Assembly: GCF_047663525.1 (NCBI RefSeq)
Contig: NC_092593.1
Coordinates: forward strand, 22,292,001 to 22,356,000
Length of the DNA stretch: 64,000 nt
Source of the DNA: Anas platyrhynchos
Taxonomy: Eukaryota > Chordata > Aves > Anseriformes > Anatidae
Direction of reading: 5' to 3'
In this document: positions 12,701 to 27,700 of the stretch, piece after piece
Layout of the letters: every line of letters starts with the position of its first letter
Numbering within the stretch: the stretch's first letter is position 1
Program-made: the position numbers and the translations under genes
The notes under the pieces: generated by a model
The model's database searches: none
What the model was told of the DNA's origin: nothing
Seen by the model: only the letters and a program-made list of their open reading frames with translations

Positions 12701-15700
12701 ATAAAACATTGTATTAAGAAGGTAATTTCATCATCATCTTACTAACATTAGATACAAAAGTCAGTAATTGAATCCAGCTAGCACTACATACACATACTTA
12801 TGAAGAGATACCAACATAGCCCAGTGAAGTAGAAAGGATCACATCAGGGATGGAACTGTGCTAACACCACTACTGAAGTCAGACATTCCATGTAACGCAA
12901 TTTCTGTTTCCCCATACCCACATTATATGGACAAATCACATCTGCAATAACCAGTGACAAAGAAGACAACTGTCTGTGCATTCTCCTTCTAGCTATGGGC
13001 CTCACTTCTAACAACTTCTCTGGTTTTTGGGGGGTATCTGAACATGCGCACCGATATTCTAGATAAAAAGACGATCAAAACACCAAAAACACTCCAAACC
13101 TAGCGCACAGGTGGTATGGTCAAGCTCGGAATAAACTGAACATTCCGAAGCCTGTCAGTTCTCCATTACGTATGCAACATGGAACTGCTCTGCTCCTGAG
13201 CGAGGGACCTGTGTGGACAGTGGACAACTGCAGACAGAGCTGGACAAGAACTGAGGAGGTACACAGACTTCACAATCCCTTCATGACCCACTTTGTTTCC
13301 ATCAGTATCACTATTCCCAATTCCCATTTCATCGTGTAGTCTAGGTGAGAGTGGATCTCATCAAATCCCGCAGTGAATCAGACAGCCTTAATACGATCCT
13401 TAGCAGCAATGAGGCTGCTGCTCTCTGAGCAGATTCTACATTATTGCAAGAGGTAAGGGTAAATCCCATCACTATTTTGTGGGAGAAGGGGGTGTAATTT
13501 AGACATTGGAATGAAACGAAGAGGTAGAAGGGAGAAAGCATTGGGAAGAGCAAAAGTTAAGAGTCTTCTCAAATGCAATGCAACTGCAGATTACGCAAAT
13601 TCATATAGATAGCAACGACACCATGTTTCTCCCTTGGTGTTCCTCTGGATGTGTTCCATTCTAATTCAGTACTAGGTTTCACACATGCTCTGCAAAAAAT
13701 TGGGACTAAAACCTTTTTTTTTCTTTTTAACATAATCCCGAATGCCATGACAAGCACTGATAAATTTGAGGCAACTTTCATTCTCTACCAATTAAACACA
13801 GGCAAAATGAAGGTCACATTTGCTTTAGTACTATTTTATTTCCGTGCTTCCAAGTTTCTGTATGTCCTTACTTCTTCATTACGTTCAAGACCTAGTCCTA
13901 AGTATGAAAGGGAAATTCAAAGCTCCTATTTCAAATGAATTCTTGCTATCTTAATGAGCTAGATTTGGTTTAGCATTTCCTTTTCTCAAAAGGATGCAAA
14001 CTGGTATCCTGGTGCATAATTGTTCCAAAGCAACCATTCCCTAATCAGAGAAATACCAGAGCTGGCTTCAACACAGACCAAGTTTAAGTGTATTTGGTGA
14101 ATAAAAGTAATAACTAGAAGATTCATTTTCAGTGCTTCAGAGAAGTTTAACTGATAGGATGAAACTATGCAGGTAAAAATGCAGCTGAACTGTTCTTGAA
14201 TGTATTTCAGCTACAATTTAGCGTGGAAAGAATTACCGCTGCCCACTGATACAGCCAGGTCACTTACTCACCTCATCAGGTATCAGATGAATGCAGTACT
14301 TAAACTGAATCAAAACAGCAAAGAAAAACTTCATATTCTATCTTGGCCTGTTTCAAGTGGGACTTTAAGAAAATACCATTTTGTTCATCTCTGAGAAAAG
14401 TTATTGGTTTACCCAATAGTCATAAAAACAGATATAAAACAAGAAGGGGTGAAGATGCAGTGCAAAACCTCTTCATTTGTACACTTCACCACCACCACCA
14501 CAATTTTGGGATCTATCTGCCTCTGCAGACTGTCACAGCAAGGTCCTCTTGGAATTACCTGTAACTGTCTCCAAACTGTGGGCTTCCAGTTTAGCTTCTT
14601 TTCCTAGACGCTGAAAACCACCCTGCCATTTAACTCAACTAAGATTTACAAGTTCCTGATCTGAGAAGCAGGAATATGGTTGTTCAACTGAAAACAGATC
14701 TGTATCAGCGTTGCACATACCTTCACACCAATTTCCTCACAGCATCACAAATTGTCTGTCTACAGTTTCAATGTCTTGTAATCAGTCATGCCTATTCATT
14801 TATTTTTCCACATAGATACTTCCTTTCCCACCCCTCTTCTCAAGAAAAGAAAACACATGTGAATTCCCATTTTCTTTCCATCTTGTTCATTTGGCTTTCA
14901 CTGTTCTCTCTACAGAGCAACCACCATTCATGCCCTCAACGTCTTGATTTATCTTGCTTTCATCTGTGGATGTGAGGAAGCTTCAATAAAGATTTCTTAG
15001 ATACTGCCTTTGTTCATTCCCATCCAAAGTAACCTTCTTCTAGCCTAATTCCTATCTAGATTAAACCCTATCTAATTGGACAGCTGTCCAAGTCATTCAG
15101 ACAGGAAATTCAACTAGGTGAATGATTTCTATTTTGATTTGCCCCTCAAAAGTTGTTTGAATTTAAGCTATGTCATAACTTAAAAGGAGAATAGAAAACA
15201 CACTGTGAAATGTCATCTTGAAATACTAGTGAAGCTCAGCTCAGAAGAAAGACTGTCATCTAGTTTCAACAGAGCAAAATCACACTTTAAGCTTCTAAGG
15301 AAAACAACTTGTGTACAAGTTGTATACAAGCCTAAGAGCAGGACCTCACAGTACTGAATATTGAAGCAGTACCAGCAAAATGATTAAAAACAGAGCTACA
15401 GATCTCTTGCAAGAAATTCAACATAGCATATGTATTTCCAAGTGATCCCATGCATTATTCTACACCAACTTATACCAGTGCTATCGTAGCACAAATTATG
15501 CATCAAAGAACACTTACTTACCCTACAGCAACTTCAGTTCTTCAAAGATACACTGTCTACAGTGTCTCAAGATTTTGGGTTCGTTTTGAAGGGTAGTATC
15601 TGCTATAGCATGCCCCTATTTTTTTCCTTATTTTCTGTTGTTGAAAATTTAAGAGGGGATTGCTACCAAGGGGGAAGAAGAGTTCACCATACTCAGTACA

Positions 15701-18700
15701 GAAGCCAGGAACTGCACAAATAGGTAAGGAAAGCAGGAGGACACTGAATTCTGGGTCAAATATTCCTAACTAAGAGAACTAGAATGCTACTAGAATCAAG
15801 TGACAAAACTGTCATCAGCAATTAAGAAAGGCAGAACTGTACAATTTCTGTTACATATTTGGCTTTAAAGTGAAATAATAGTTCTGTCACTAGATGAGAA
15901 TGAAATGCTTTCCACTGACAATAAATCAGGAAAATGTAAAAAAAACAACAACAACAAAAAACCTACTAAAATAAATACTCAGTAACAGATCAAAAGATCC
16001 TAATCAACAGATTAAGATAATTTTCATTCAGTAATGAGTGCTCTTGGTGAGCACTCCTGGCATTACAAAAAGACTGGCAGTGTCCTTCTTAGAAACTTCA
16101 GATGCTTTTTATGAGCCAGATGCACTAATGAGTTAGCTTGAGAGATCAGAACCAAAGTATGCAATCCTGTGAAGAAGGTCAGAAGGCAACAAAACCATAC
16201 AGAACCTGAAGCAAGGGACTTACAGTCATGAGATTGCACAAAAACAGAAAATGGGTTGCCAGCCTTCTTTTTAAGTTAAAGCAGTACTGAAAATAAAATC
16301 CCTTGCCTCTGACTTCACAGATACTTCCTATGCATCCATCCCTACAGGCGTGAGGGAGTTTTCCTCTTGCTTCATGTGAGAAGGATCTTTGAAAAACAAG
16401 TGAGGAACGGGTACCTGAAACCAGGTAACTATTATTTTATGAACATCCTCAGGATGGCTGAGCCTAAAGTAACTCAGATTGACCTCCTTAAATTTGCATC
16501 ACCAGACACTCAACCTACATGACAAAATATTCACTTAAGGGCAATATACATGCACCTTGCCACCATGGGCTGCACGGAAGTGAATTAGGCTGTGAGCTGT
16601 TTTGGAATACAGAGAGCAGAGAAGTGCATCAACCACAGACATTGAGGATGCATATTAAGATTCAATCTTTTCTAGAATTCAAAGAAAAAAATGCAATTCT
16701 ATACCACAGCAGCAGATACTGCATTAAAAAAGACTAATTAAAGTTATACAAACTTTCTTACACTTGAAGTGAGTTAATTTGCTATATGCTGTTATAAGCA
16801 AGATTGTGAAACACAACTATGATCATCTAATTCTTCCACAATTTATTAATTTCCTTTGAAAATGATGAGAAAATAGGGAATGTAATTCTTGCATGCTGAA
16901 AGCAAACTGTTTACATAAGATTGCTACATAAATAGCTCTAATTCCTGCACTAACTTAAATCTGTCAGTTTCCAATTCAAGTTTTTCATATCAAAAATAGA
17001 ACAGTGGAAGTACCATTTTAAACTACATTGATTTTACAACATGTAAACTAAACGCCTCAAATTTAAATGGGATAGCCCAAAACAGATGTCAGATGAAAAT
17101 AATTATTTAACATCATAGCTTCAGCTTACTTGATGGATTTCCTAAGACTTGTTTTTTTAATTATCAGATTTAATTTCATACGAATACCATGCCCTTCTTG
17201 CAAAAGCTTGGAAGAAAGGATGTCTTAGAAAGACAAACTGCAAAACCAAAATTAAAATTAGTAAAATTTTGAACTGGAACTTGAAAAGAAGAAACTAAGC
17301 TGTGTAACAGTGAAAACTAGCCAAAACCTTTTATAAAGTTCTAGATGCCAGAAGAAAGCTATGCTTTAAGTAGCATTCTGCAGTGCTTCACCAGAAGCAT
17401 TAGAACACTGAAGCAACCACTCCAGCAAATACAACTGTAAATATTCCATTTTTAATTATCGGGGTGGGGGAGTTAAACTGTTTTACCTAATGGATGTCAG
17501 ACATCAGCCTCACAAGACACCAGCAGATGAGCAAGAAATTGTTACTTAGGCAAGTATTTACCTAGAAAATTGCCCTTTTTTTTTGGCCAAATTTAGAATA
17601 GGTCAATTACTTCAGCACGATAGAGACTTCAGGTTCTGGCAGGAATGGAATGAAGTCCCCACCACAAATAGCCAACCACTCCCACTCTCTATCAACTGGT
17701 GTAAGTTGATCAACAGGCATGATTGTAAGCTTCAGTGGCAGCAGGCAGATGAGTCCCTAAATAGCTGTACATACTCCTGCAATGGAGGAGCTGGGAAGAA
17801 AGATGCAGAAACAAAGACCTCGAAGTCAACTCTTGAAAGGGACCCCTCCGACTTCATTTCAACTATAGACCAAATGGAAAACTGTGGGGTTTTATTTTTA
17901 AATAAATTAATCTTCCAGCTGAGCATGCCTGGGTTGATAAGCAACAAAGCCCCTTCTTAAGCCAGTGCTACTTCTTCTCAGGTCACTCACTAGTTTCTTC
18001 AGATGCCACTGGAACAGTCAAAAGGATTATTAAAAAACATTCAATTCAGCTTTACAGAAGGTGAAGTAACCTAGATCAGACCCAGTAAAGTTATCTTTTT
18101 TCAGGTAATAACCAGTCCAAACCCATGATTCAGTATATTAATAACTTAACTTAGACACTATTACTATTTATTACTGTACTCTGAAAGGAAAGTTACTTCA
18201 TATAAAGCATTTGTTTCTTCATTGGTTTCTTCTTCAAATACCTTCCTTGAACAGGTACCTTGTTAAAAAGCAATGTGAACGGTGTGCCTAATGCCTCTTC
18301 TTGTTACAGACAATGCAGTATTTTATTACCAAGTGCCAATAAAAGGAGTAGGCTACTAAAGAGTTTCCTCAGGCTTAGCTTCCTTTCAAGACCAAAGGAC
18401 TGAAGCTAGAACACCTGTGAAAAGGTGTTCTCTCTCTGCCACTGGTAACACACTGATAGCATTTGATACCACCTCTTTGTTCTGAAAAGCATTGCTAAAG
18501 AAGGTTTCAGATATGACAAACCAACACCCTTCCCTGCTCTATCTCATGACACGCTGAATCCACTGGACTTGTTGGACAGAATCCACTCATTTAACTTAGG
18601 AAAAGTGAACTTTGAAAGAGCCAACAACCAGTGCTGGAACCACCCAGCATTTATGCCAGCTCAGCTTCAGCATGTGAGCTCAGCTTTCTATTTCTACTTC

Positions 18701-21700
18701 TGCATTTATTCTTCAAAGTGAAGAAAGGGTGCCATACCATACTGCGGGGTGTTATAAAAAAAAAAAAGATGAAAATCACTGAACAAGATTATCTTAGACA
18801 ACCTCGATATAGACAAAATGAGAGATTCATATGGAAAAGGGAGTGAAGGTCAGTCAAGATAATTCCGTTTGAACGCTAGATTGATCGTTACTTTGGAAAA
18901 GTCAGTTTCTTGTAATATAAAGGAGGGACCAATTAAATTCTCCCCAAATTTAGGGGATGGCAGTTTTAATGCCTTCCAGTCCATATATCACTCCTAGACA
19001 AGTAGGAAAAATGTCACCATAAATCTCTGCCCTATCTTTAATATAACCATGTGTTTATAGCTAGTCACTTCAGGCAATAGTTTCTACTCTTCCCTGGCTG
19101 AATCTGCCTGTTTAATCACATTTCTTATATCCCATTTATTCACTTCCATTCACATGTGAAATTCCTTACAGCAGAACACTTCAGGAATGCTTGATGGAAT
19201 TCCCTTGCATTTGATTATGAACTGGCATCAAAACACTCTTAAAGAGTGTCAATGGACAAGCTAACATACACACAGCTGGCTCAACTTCTTTTTCACATGC
19301 CTTTTGTTTCTTTGCTTTTTTTTTTTTTTTTTTAATATTTGCTCTCAAATTTATGCTACGTTAACCCACAAGTAATAACCACCATCTACATGATCCTGCC
19401 CATATAAACCTCAGAAATAAAGACATTCTCATCTTTCTTGTACTTCAAGTTAGCCGTAAGGCTCTTTTTCCAATGGTTGGAAAGACACCGTCAGACCCAT
19501 CACATGCTTTTTGTTATTGCTGTCTCGACCCACTGCCCTCATAGGTAATAAGGTGTGACAGAGACAAACCAAGACATTCTGTTTTCACTGGAAATAGAAA
19601 ATCTAAGAAAGAAGATTACCCATCAGAGCAAATGCTGTTGGCAGCACACCCATTTATTTGCTGCTGTTGCCTACAAGCCAGTGAAAAGCAGGTTTATCTA
19701 GGTCTGGGTAACTTCTCCTTAATAAATCCATAATATAAAAGACATTTCCAAAACACAAAACTAGAAAATCATCCCACTTACTATTTTAAATTCAAATTTT
19801 GGATCACAAAGGAAAAGTAAGCTTATGACATACGAGATATCAACAGCAGCAACTATGCAAGTATTATAATTAGTAGGCCTTAACTCAGCAGCTCCTCTAG
19901 GCATTTTTACTTAATATTGCGTCCTGCTCACGTGTTTAAATAGGCGTACAATACAAAACATTTATGCCTTGCATTACATATGTATGCTTCAGTATCTTAA
20001 TGAAGCAGAGCCTTGGATCATGTGATTACAGTAAAATAGCAATTCCCAAGCTACTTTGTGCAGCATTTCCCTCCCAAATTATCTCTACTACCCACTCTGC
20101 CCCTCGTAACTAGCCTGAGCACAACGCCAAAATGATTAGATTAAATGGCTTCTGGCAGAACAGAACATCTTGAGGCTCTCTTATTGTTGAACCTCTCCTA
20201 TTCTTTCTTTCAAGTAGCTAAGCCCTAAAATTGGGAATGCAGTGTATCAAATCTACCAAAAACAAACATGCATGTGTATTTTCCTCACATTAAGAAATTC
20301 CTATTTTAAGAAAATCACATTTATTATCTGCTTATAGAGATAAAACATGCTGTGATGCTCATCATTAAAAATTGTACGTTCTGAAACATAATGCAAATAT
20401 GTACTACTGGAAACTGATCTCATACGTGTTGTTAAGCACAGCCTCCATTTTGATATTCAGATGCTTGTTTCACTTCTGCTTATATGGGTGTTGTACATCC
20501 TAGTAACACTGACATTACATCAGCAGGAAATTAATTTAAAAAAACATTGGGTCAATAACAGCACCTCAGAGGATCCACAGATTTTCAAGAAAAACAATGG
20601 TAAACATGTATTTGGATTTTCCACAAAAAATTCATCTATTCGTTACAGGTAATGCTAATGACACTGCTTTATTGCGAGCATAGTTGCTTGTCAGGTTTCT
20701 GTAAGACTTGTAAGTACTGACAAACATTGTATTAGAAGTGCAATTAACTGATATGACCAGTTGAGAGTTACAGGAGTTTATAATAACACAAGTGGGGTAG
20801 GACCATGTTCTACCATTACAGTTGTTTCTTATGCAACAATACTTTCAAATAAAATCTATCATTACTTTAACCCACTGTATTTTGAAGGCTTCTGCAGCAA
20901 AAACAATAGTGTTATGATTATCATCATTCAAACCAAGTACACACAATAATAATAAAAAACAAATTAATGCAAAAAGAGTAAAGTAAATACCTGCAGGACT
21001 GCCAGCATTTTCTCCTTGATGCAGCTGAATACCAGCAGAATCTATAGAGTTTACTGTAACTGTCTGTAGATTTGGCAATTGAGCAGTGCTTAGACTAACT
21101 GGAGTTGACGTCAACGCCCCACCTGCTGCAACTTGACCAAGAGTGAGAGTCTGCACAGGGGTTAGAGTTATTTGTTGACCAGGTGCATTCTGAATTTGCA
21201 AGTTCTGCAAATTCTGAACTCCTTGCACTTGAAATGTCTGCCAGGTTATCTGCCCAGAAGGGGTCACTGTTTGTGCCTGAATTAAAAAAGTTCCGGGGTT
21301 CAGCTGCAGTTGAAGGTTCTGAAGAGCCTGTTGAGATATACTTTGACTTGCTTGCACACCGTGGATTGTCTGTTGCGCAATACCTTGTACAATCTGGGCT
21401 TGACTGGTTGGCTGCTGAGACTCTTGAAGCTGTATGTGTTGTACAATTGGCTGTGCTGTGGAGACCTGAATATTCTGAGCCTGTGTATCATCAGAGACTG
21501 ATGTCTGAATGTAATTTCCCTGAAGATCAGAACTGTGAACCTGACCACTGGTTGTGGTCAAGTTGTTTGCATTTTGTTCCAATATACTTGAACTGTCTAT
21601 GGTAACGGGCAATTGTGATGAAGATGATGTTGGCACAAACAAGTCATTATCAGTGGCAGTTTCTGTAATTTCAGGAGAAACTTGCTCACCAGTCCTTTCA

Positions 21701-24700
21701 GAAGTATCTGAACTATCCATGGCCTGTCCAGTATTTATCAAGTGCCCATCTGCATTAATGCCTGCTGTCATGGTTTGAGAACCACTGCCAAGTCCCAGAG
21801 AATCTAGATCAACACTATTGATGGGTACAAAAGTAATATTTCCTGGCAGTCCAAGAGGGACGTTAGCAACCACTTGTGCTTGGCCAGGAAAAGACGAACC
21901 ACCAATTGCAACTCCCTGAACCTGGACTTGACCAGACTGTGATAAGATATTCTGAATATTAGTTGAAGGTGTTCCAGAGGCAATGATGGTTTGATTAGAG
22001 CCAGGAATGATCTGAATTTGACCGGTTTCTTGATTTATACTGCTATTATCAGAAGAGGCTGCAAAGCCAAGTTGAACTTGCTGACCATCCGCTGTCTGGA
22101 TCTGGGGTATTACTTGGTATTGTACGTTAGACACTGTACCATTCGACGAATCTGATCCTGGTGCAACAGAAAAGATTTGTTGATTTTGCAAACTCTGAAT
22201 AGGAAGGACATACTGCCCACTTGAAGTTACTGTGGCAGCACCTGGAATCTGTACTATATTACCAGCTTCATCCTTTATAGTGGCAGGAGCTGCAGACAAG
22301 ACCTCCCATCTATTTGGAGTTCCTGCTAATTGCACAGAAGCCAAATCCCCTGTCTGAATAAAAAGAAGAAAAGAAAAGAAAAAATTAAAACAAGAGACAT
22401 ACAGATTACACGCTAGAACAGTCATGCAATTCAACACTAGAGATCAATACACTACTGAAAAACATGCAGTGCAGCCCACGTAAACAACAGCAACTGAATT
22501 AGAACTACAAAGTACAGATTTTTGTTAGGTGAGCTAATGCTTTAAGTCAGGGTAACCAACCTGTGGTTCGTGAGCTGCATGTGGCTCACAAGTAGATCAA
22601 ATGCAGCTCCTGTGCCATGGCTACATCAGGTGACCAGCAGCAGAGTTATTCTGGTGGGATGCTGCTGGGTAATCCAAACCCCTGGCTGTGGGAAGAAGGG
22701 AGCTGGCACGGGCTGATGAAGTTGCCATCACCAGGTTACCCTGGGACTCAGCTACACGCCTTACCGAGCCTTGCACCTACTGCACAGCAACGGAGGAATT
22801 CTTGTGAAGCCAGCATCGCCTCCATCTCCTAGAGTTCCACTTTTGACTGTGTTATATATGGTATATACGTGCATATGGTGACTCTCAACAACACGAAGAG
22901 CGTTCAGAGGTAACTTAGTCATCGGGTCGGAAAGCCCAGATAGCCTCAGTTTGAGTTACGCATAATACAAAGTCCTAGTATTTATAAGCTTATAGGAGTT
23001 ACTGTTTCACTAGGCAAAAACGCCTCTAGAACTAAGGATTTTTACACTGAGATCACAGTTGGATTAGTCATATGCATCTGTTTGGGAAAAAAAAAAAAAA
23101 TCTATCTGCATTAAGTTGGAACAATAGAAAAGGTCAGTGTTTCAGAACAGACCCCCAGAAGGTTAAACATTAAAGAACCTAAGGATTGATGTAGTATGCT
23201 TTTGTTTCTTATTCAGTAAAGGAAAGGTAAATTGCACTTACCTTTCTTTACCAAAGCAAGCTTTTTCAGAATAGAGTATTAAGAATTAGATTTAACATCC
23301 TGCAATGCTTAGATGTGTGTAGTCAATCAACTTGGTAATGTAAATAACCATCACTTTTCAAAAGATATACATAGGTTTTCTCCTCATCTGTTTTATGGCA
23401 CCACGGTAAACCAATGGAATAATTTAATATTTAGCAAAAAGTAAGTAACTTGCCTTACAATTCATAAAACTTTAATTGTGAAACAAATTTTGTCTCTTTG
23501 GCAGAGTCCACAGTACGTAGAAAGAAAAGCTCTGGCTTGTCCTTCTGCACTGATCCCATGACTGCTCTTGTTACACAAGTTACCGGAGCATATCGCAGCT
23601 TCCTTCTACTGCTGCATGCCAACTTCCTTTAGAATAAAACCTGGATATGCAAAATATAGCACCCAGCTTATTCTCCTCTAGCATGGCATTGAGATTTAGC
23701 CAGCATGAATGAATTCTGTGGCACGCATCAGAGTGAATTTAGTCTACGACGTAGGCTGGAACGTCTCTAGTTTCACTTTCTTATCCTATTCTGAGCAGCA
23801 ACACCAAAACGTTTACATATTAAAAAACACTCAAGCTTAAGAAGTATTTTCCTTTTATAATAGTTTTACTGCTCTTGGTAAGCTTCTTTTCCAATAAGGA
23901 AACCCACATCTTGATTCTACATTCTTCTCAAGAGCTGTACAAATAAAAACTTTCAATAAAGAAAAAAATGCAAGCCTTCCTTTTACCCTTATAGATACAG
24001 AATCCTTCAAGTAGTTTGTTAGTAAATAGACACAGCATTACCAAAACAAAACTAATTTTATGGCCTTAATGCTTCCAAGAGCAGAAAGAGAAAAAGGGGT
24101 CTTGGTAATCCATCCTACTATTTCCTTTTCCTTATACTGATTAGTCTTCGCCTTAAAGAAGGGTTTTAAATCCTTTAGTCTTATACGCTTGTAATTTACG
24201 TGATTACCAAAATGTTTGTCAATATTCCAAACCACACCTTCCTATCTAGAAAAAGGCAAAAAAAGTCCATTTTCCTCTACTACCACTTCAGCTTTATAAT
24301 CTTGTGTTTAATTATTACTTACAAATAGGTACTGGTTGCTGAAATACTGCTAAGAAAGTTCCTAACTACTCAATCTGCTAATATAGAAACATTTGTTAAC
24401 TGGAAGTTTTATGAAGTATCAAAAGACCCATAAAAGTCATAGGTAAACAGCATTCAGAAAATACCAGAAGCAAAAATATGATCATTATATGTTTAATGCA
24501 TGCTATCATAAAATAAACGTGGAATGCAACATGCTGATAGTGACTGTTAGAACAAGAGAGAAAGGAAGATTAATGGAAACCACTGCAAGTACTACTCCTT
24601 GCTGATTTAAGATTATGTAACCTAAACATCTAACGTTTGGTTCTACAACTAGACTGACTTCATGAGCAACAGCATGTATGTACATAAGAGCATCCCCTAC

Positions 24701-27700
24701 AGAAACTGTTCAAAGGGAACCTGCCTCCTTCACGGTAGAGAGATGACCTACCGTGTTCTTCCACTCCTCCCTAAATGCACATTGATTTCCACATCCCATT
24801 CAATGACCTTTGGTCTTTTTACCTTGGGCACACATCTCTCCTCACCTATTTGTGACACAGTGAAATCTTCCCCCAAATCCTGCTCCATTAGGGTTTTAGC
24901 TCAGTACAGGCACTCTCTTAACAGATGTACTTGCCAGTTCACGGAAAAGTTTAGGAGGGTCATACATGTGGATACAAAGCTATCGCTACGCATAATAGGT
25001 GAAACGCCAGTTGTCCACACATTGCCCTTACAGCTGGCTGTATCAGAGAATACCAGATGAATCATGAGGAGGGAGGGGCAAAAAGAGGGCGAGGTTTTCA
25101 AGAAGCTATCTGCCAGCTACCAAAATTACTAGTATTAAAGCATGAAAAAAAAAAACCCTGTATGATGGTAAAGAGTGTTTGAGGATGATTTCTAACCTCA
25201 ACTGGTCATCATCCTGTTGTAACAAGCTTGACTGCTATACCCTTTCTCAAAGACTCTGGAGATAGCAGGACACTTACTGGACTCCTTTTCCTGCTAAAAG
25301 GAGTAGTCATCTTTCACTGCATCCTCAGCAATTAGGAATTATTGTAGCAACTCAGATTTCTACCACTGATGCATAAGCAGCAACATCTACAGCCCACTCA
25401 CTCATCTTTACAGCGCAGTCCTAAATAAGATACTTGGTTTGCTGTGTCTCGGCCATCCATGAAAAACACTTCAAGAGTATAGATAAAGCAACAGTTCTTC
25501 TCCTTATTGACTGATACGCAGGCAGCAGTTCTGTGGAAGCTGCTCCTTTAAGGACAGGCTGGACAGTGTCAATCCCAACTGTGTGTCAAGAGGAAGGGAC
25601 AAAGATCTGAGGAAAGCTCAGCACCAGCGCCGCTTAGCCAAGGAGGAGGGAACAGGAAGCAACTGGGAGCTTGCTGGAAGCAGCAGCAGGAAGCAAGAGA
25701 AAGAGGCAGCAACAGAGCAAAGAGAGTAGCTGGAGCAGGGCACAGGAAGAATTAAAATCAAGTGGTATGTCCACCTGAAGGAAGGTCAAGTGCCACTGAA
25801 GAGTGGGAGCAACAATTGCTATTCAGCCTGTCTGTTGGTTCAACAAGCCTTGAGTAAGTTCCTGGCAGTAAAATAAAGAGATGTCCCTGAGCCAAGACTC
25901 TCATGCCTGAAGAATGAGGGGTCATGATAAATAGAAATGCAGTCATGGTCTTGTTTGTTTTTTAAGAGAATATCAAAGCAACATTAAGTTGAATGTGGAA
26001 GGAGACAAGAAACACACAAGGTAGATAAAATACCCTTACAAAGTGCTCTAAAGCATGTTGAGGGATGGGATTTGAGTTGGGGAAAAAAAAAAGCCCTTCA
26101 ATCAAAGCAAAACCATCCCTGTGGTAACGGCTACATGGTGTAGGCATCTGCATTTCTACAAGCCAAACGTGGTCAGCTGGACATAAGTCATTAACCATGA
26201 GTTCTCTGCTCGTAAAGAACTCCACAAGTTTCTCTGCATTAGTCTACAGTGGCTTGCCTTTGGCTGCACTTCTCAGAAACTCAATTTTCCCCCCTTCAGT
26301 CCTGGAGTAAAAGCATCAGCAAACAAGCAAGCAGAGGTGGACAGATGAGTCAGGAGCTCCTAAACACTTAAAAATCACATACCTAATGAACAAGATTGGC
26401 CAGTGCCTCATCCAAATTGTTGTTTTATGAAAGACTTAGGGCGCTAATGCAGGAGTTTAATACCATGTGTTTACCAAGCTACAATAAACTATCTGTGCAT
26501 TCTTGGGTTATTACAAATATAAGATAAAATGCACCTGCTTCAACTCCCTCATTAAGGTATGAGCTAACACATTCTATCTTGTATTTGCCACAGGTTAAAA
26601 ACGTGCTTAACACTAGTCACTGTGGTTCAGATGACACAAAGCTTGTTAAGGCAAATTAATTCTGATGCATGTTTCAGAAGCACTCAATTCAGAGAAATAC
26701 ATTTTTCCAAAGCAAAATTTTAGAAAATAAAAGAGTGTTTCAGGGAAGAAGTATTAACCACGGGCTGCTTAAAATATTATTTTAAAAAACAATCCCAATC
26801 TGGCAAAACACATTTAACATTAATTCCATCTCATTTAAGGAGGGTCCACACCATTTTGCTCAGAATGGACAATTGGGCCCAAAACTCCAATACATTCTTT
26901 TTAATCACCAGGAGTCCAGAACCTGTCTATATTAGGACAATACCACGGCCTTGACATAAGTAAAAACTAGAAAGCTGCAGTAGGCATTTTTAATCAGACT
27001 GCATGTAACTTCATTTATTAATTATTAACCTCTATATATGTATTAAATGCTATGTAACTGCATGCCAAACTAAAATTTTGAACAATTTCATGCAAACTTC
27101 TACTCATTTTCCTCATGCCTTCACACCTAGGTGCTGAAAGCTCTACCAGATCATCAAGATGGTTAAGAAAGAGGACCTGGGGCCAGTCAGCCTCAACTTG
27201 ACCTCTGGGAAGGCAATGGAGCAAATTGAAAACCGCTTCCAAACACATAAAGAACAAGAAGGTGATCAGAAGCAGTCAGCCTGGACTTACAGCGGGGAAA
27301 TGATGCTTAATTAACTAACCTGACAGACTTTCTACGGCGAGATGACTGGCTTGGTAGATGAGGTTTCGAGTGGATATCCTTTACAGCTATCGTAGCTAGA
27401 CTTTTGACGCAGCCTCCTGCCGTGACACCAAACTGATGAAGCACAGCCTTGACAACAGTACAGTGGGGTGCGCTGAAAATTTGCTGCATTGCCAGGCTCA
27501 AAAGGTTGCAGGCAGCAGCACAAAGTCCAGCTGGGGGCCAGTCACTGTACCCCAGTGGGTCCATACTGGGGCCAAGACTGTTTAACTTCTTCACCAGTCA
27601 GTTACCTAGGTGTAGACAGAGTGCACCTTCAGCAAGCTGGCAGTTAATACCAAACTGACCAGGTGGTTGATACATGTGATGGTTCTGCTGCCACTCAGTG

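Noticed and set aside
17583..17960. 125-codon plus-strand open frame in intron 4
   Set aside because: No recognisable domain, no compositional bias and no splice or retrocopy context.
21183..21605. Plus-strand 140-codon open frame
   Set aside because: Antisense shadow of SP3 exon 4, produced by its repeated Gln codons.
22354..22437. ATG at 22437 in frame with exon 4 as an alternative start
   Set aside because: The 28 codons are the intron's pyrimidine tract and branch region; the SP3 match begins exactly after the acceptor.
24734..24758. 8-bp inverted repeat cacggtag/ctaccgtg
   Set aside because: Too short to be distinguished from chance in 64 kb.
24662..25060. 132-codon plus-strand open frame with an overlapping minus-strand one
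   Set aside because: No known motif. The block may be an old unrecognised repeat, but I could not support a family.
25550..25765. Purine-rich block as a hidden exon with splicing enhancers
   Set aside because: No flanking splice pair with an open frame; likely low-complexity drift.
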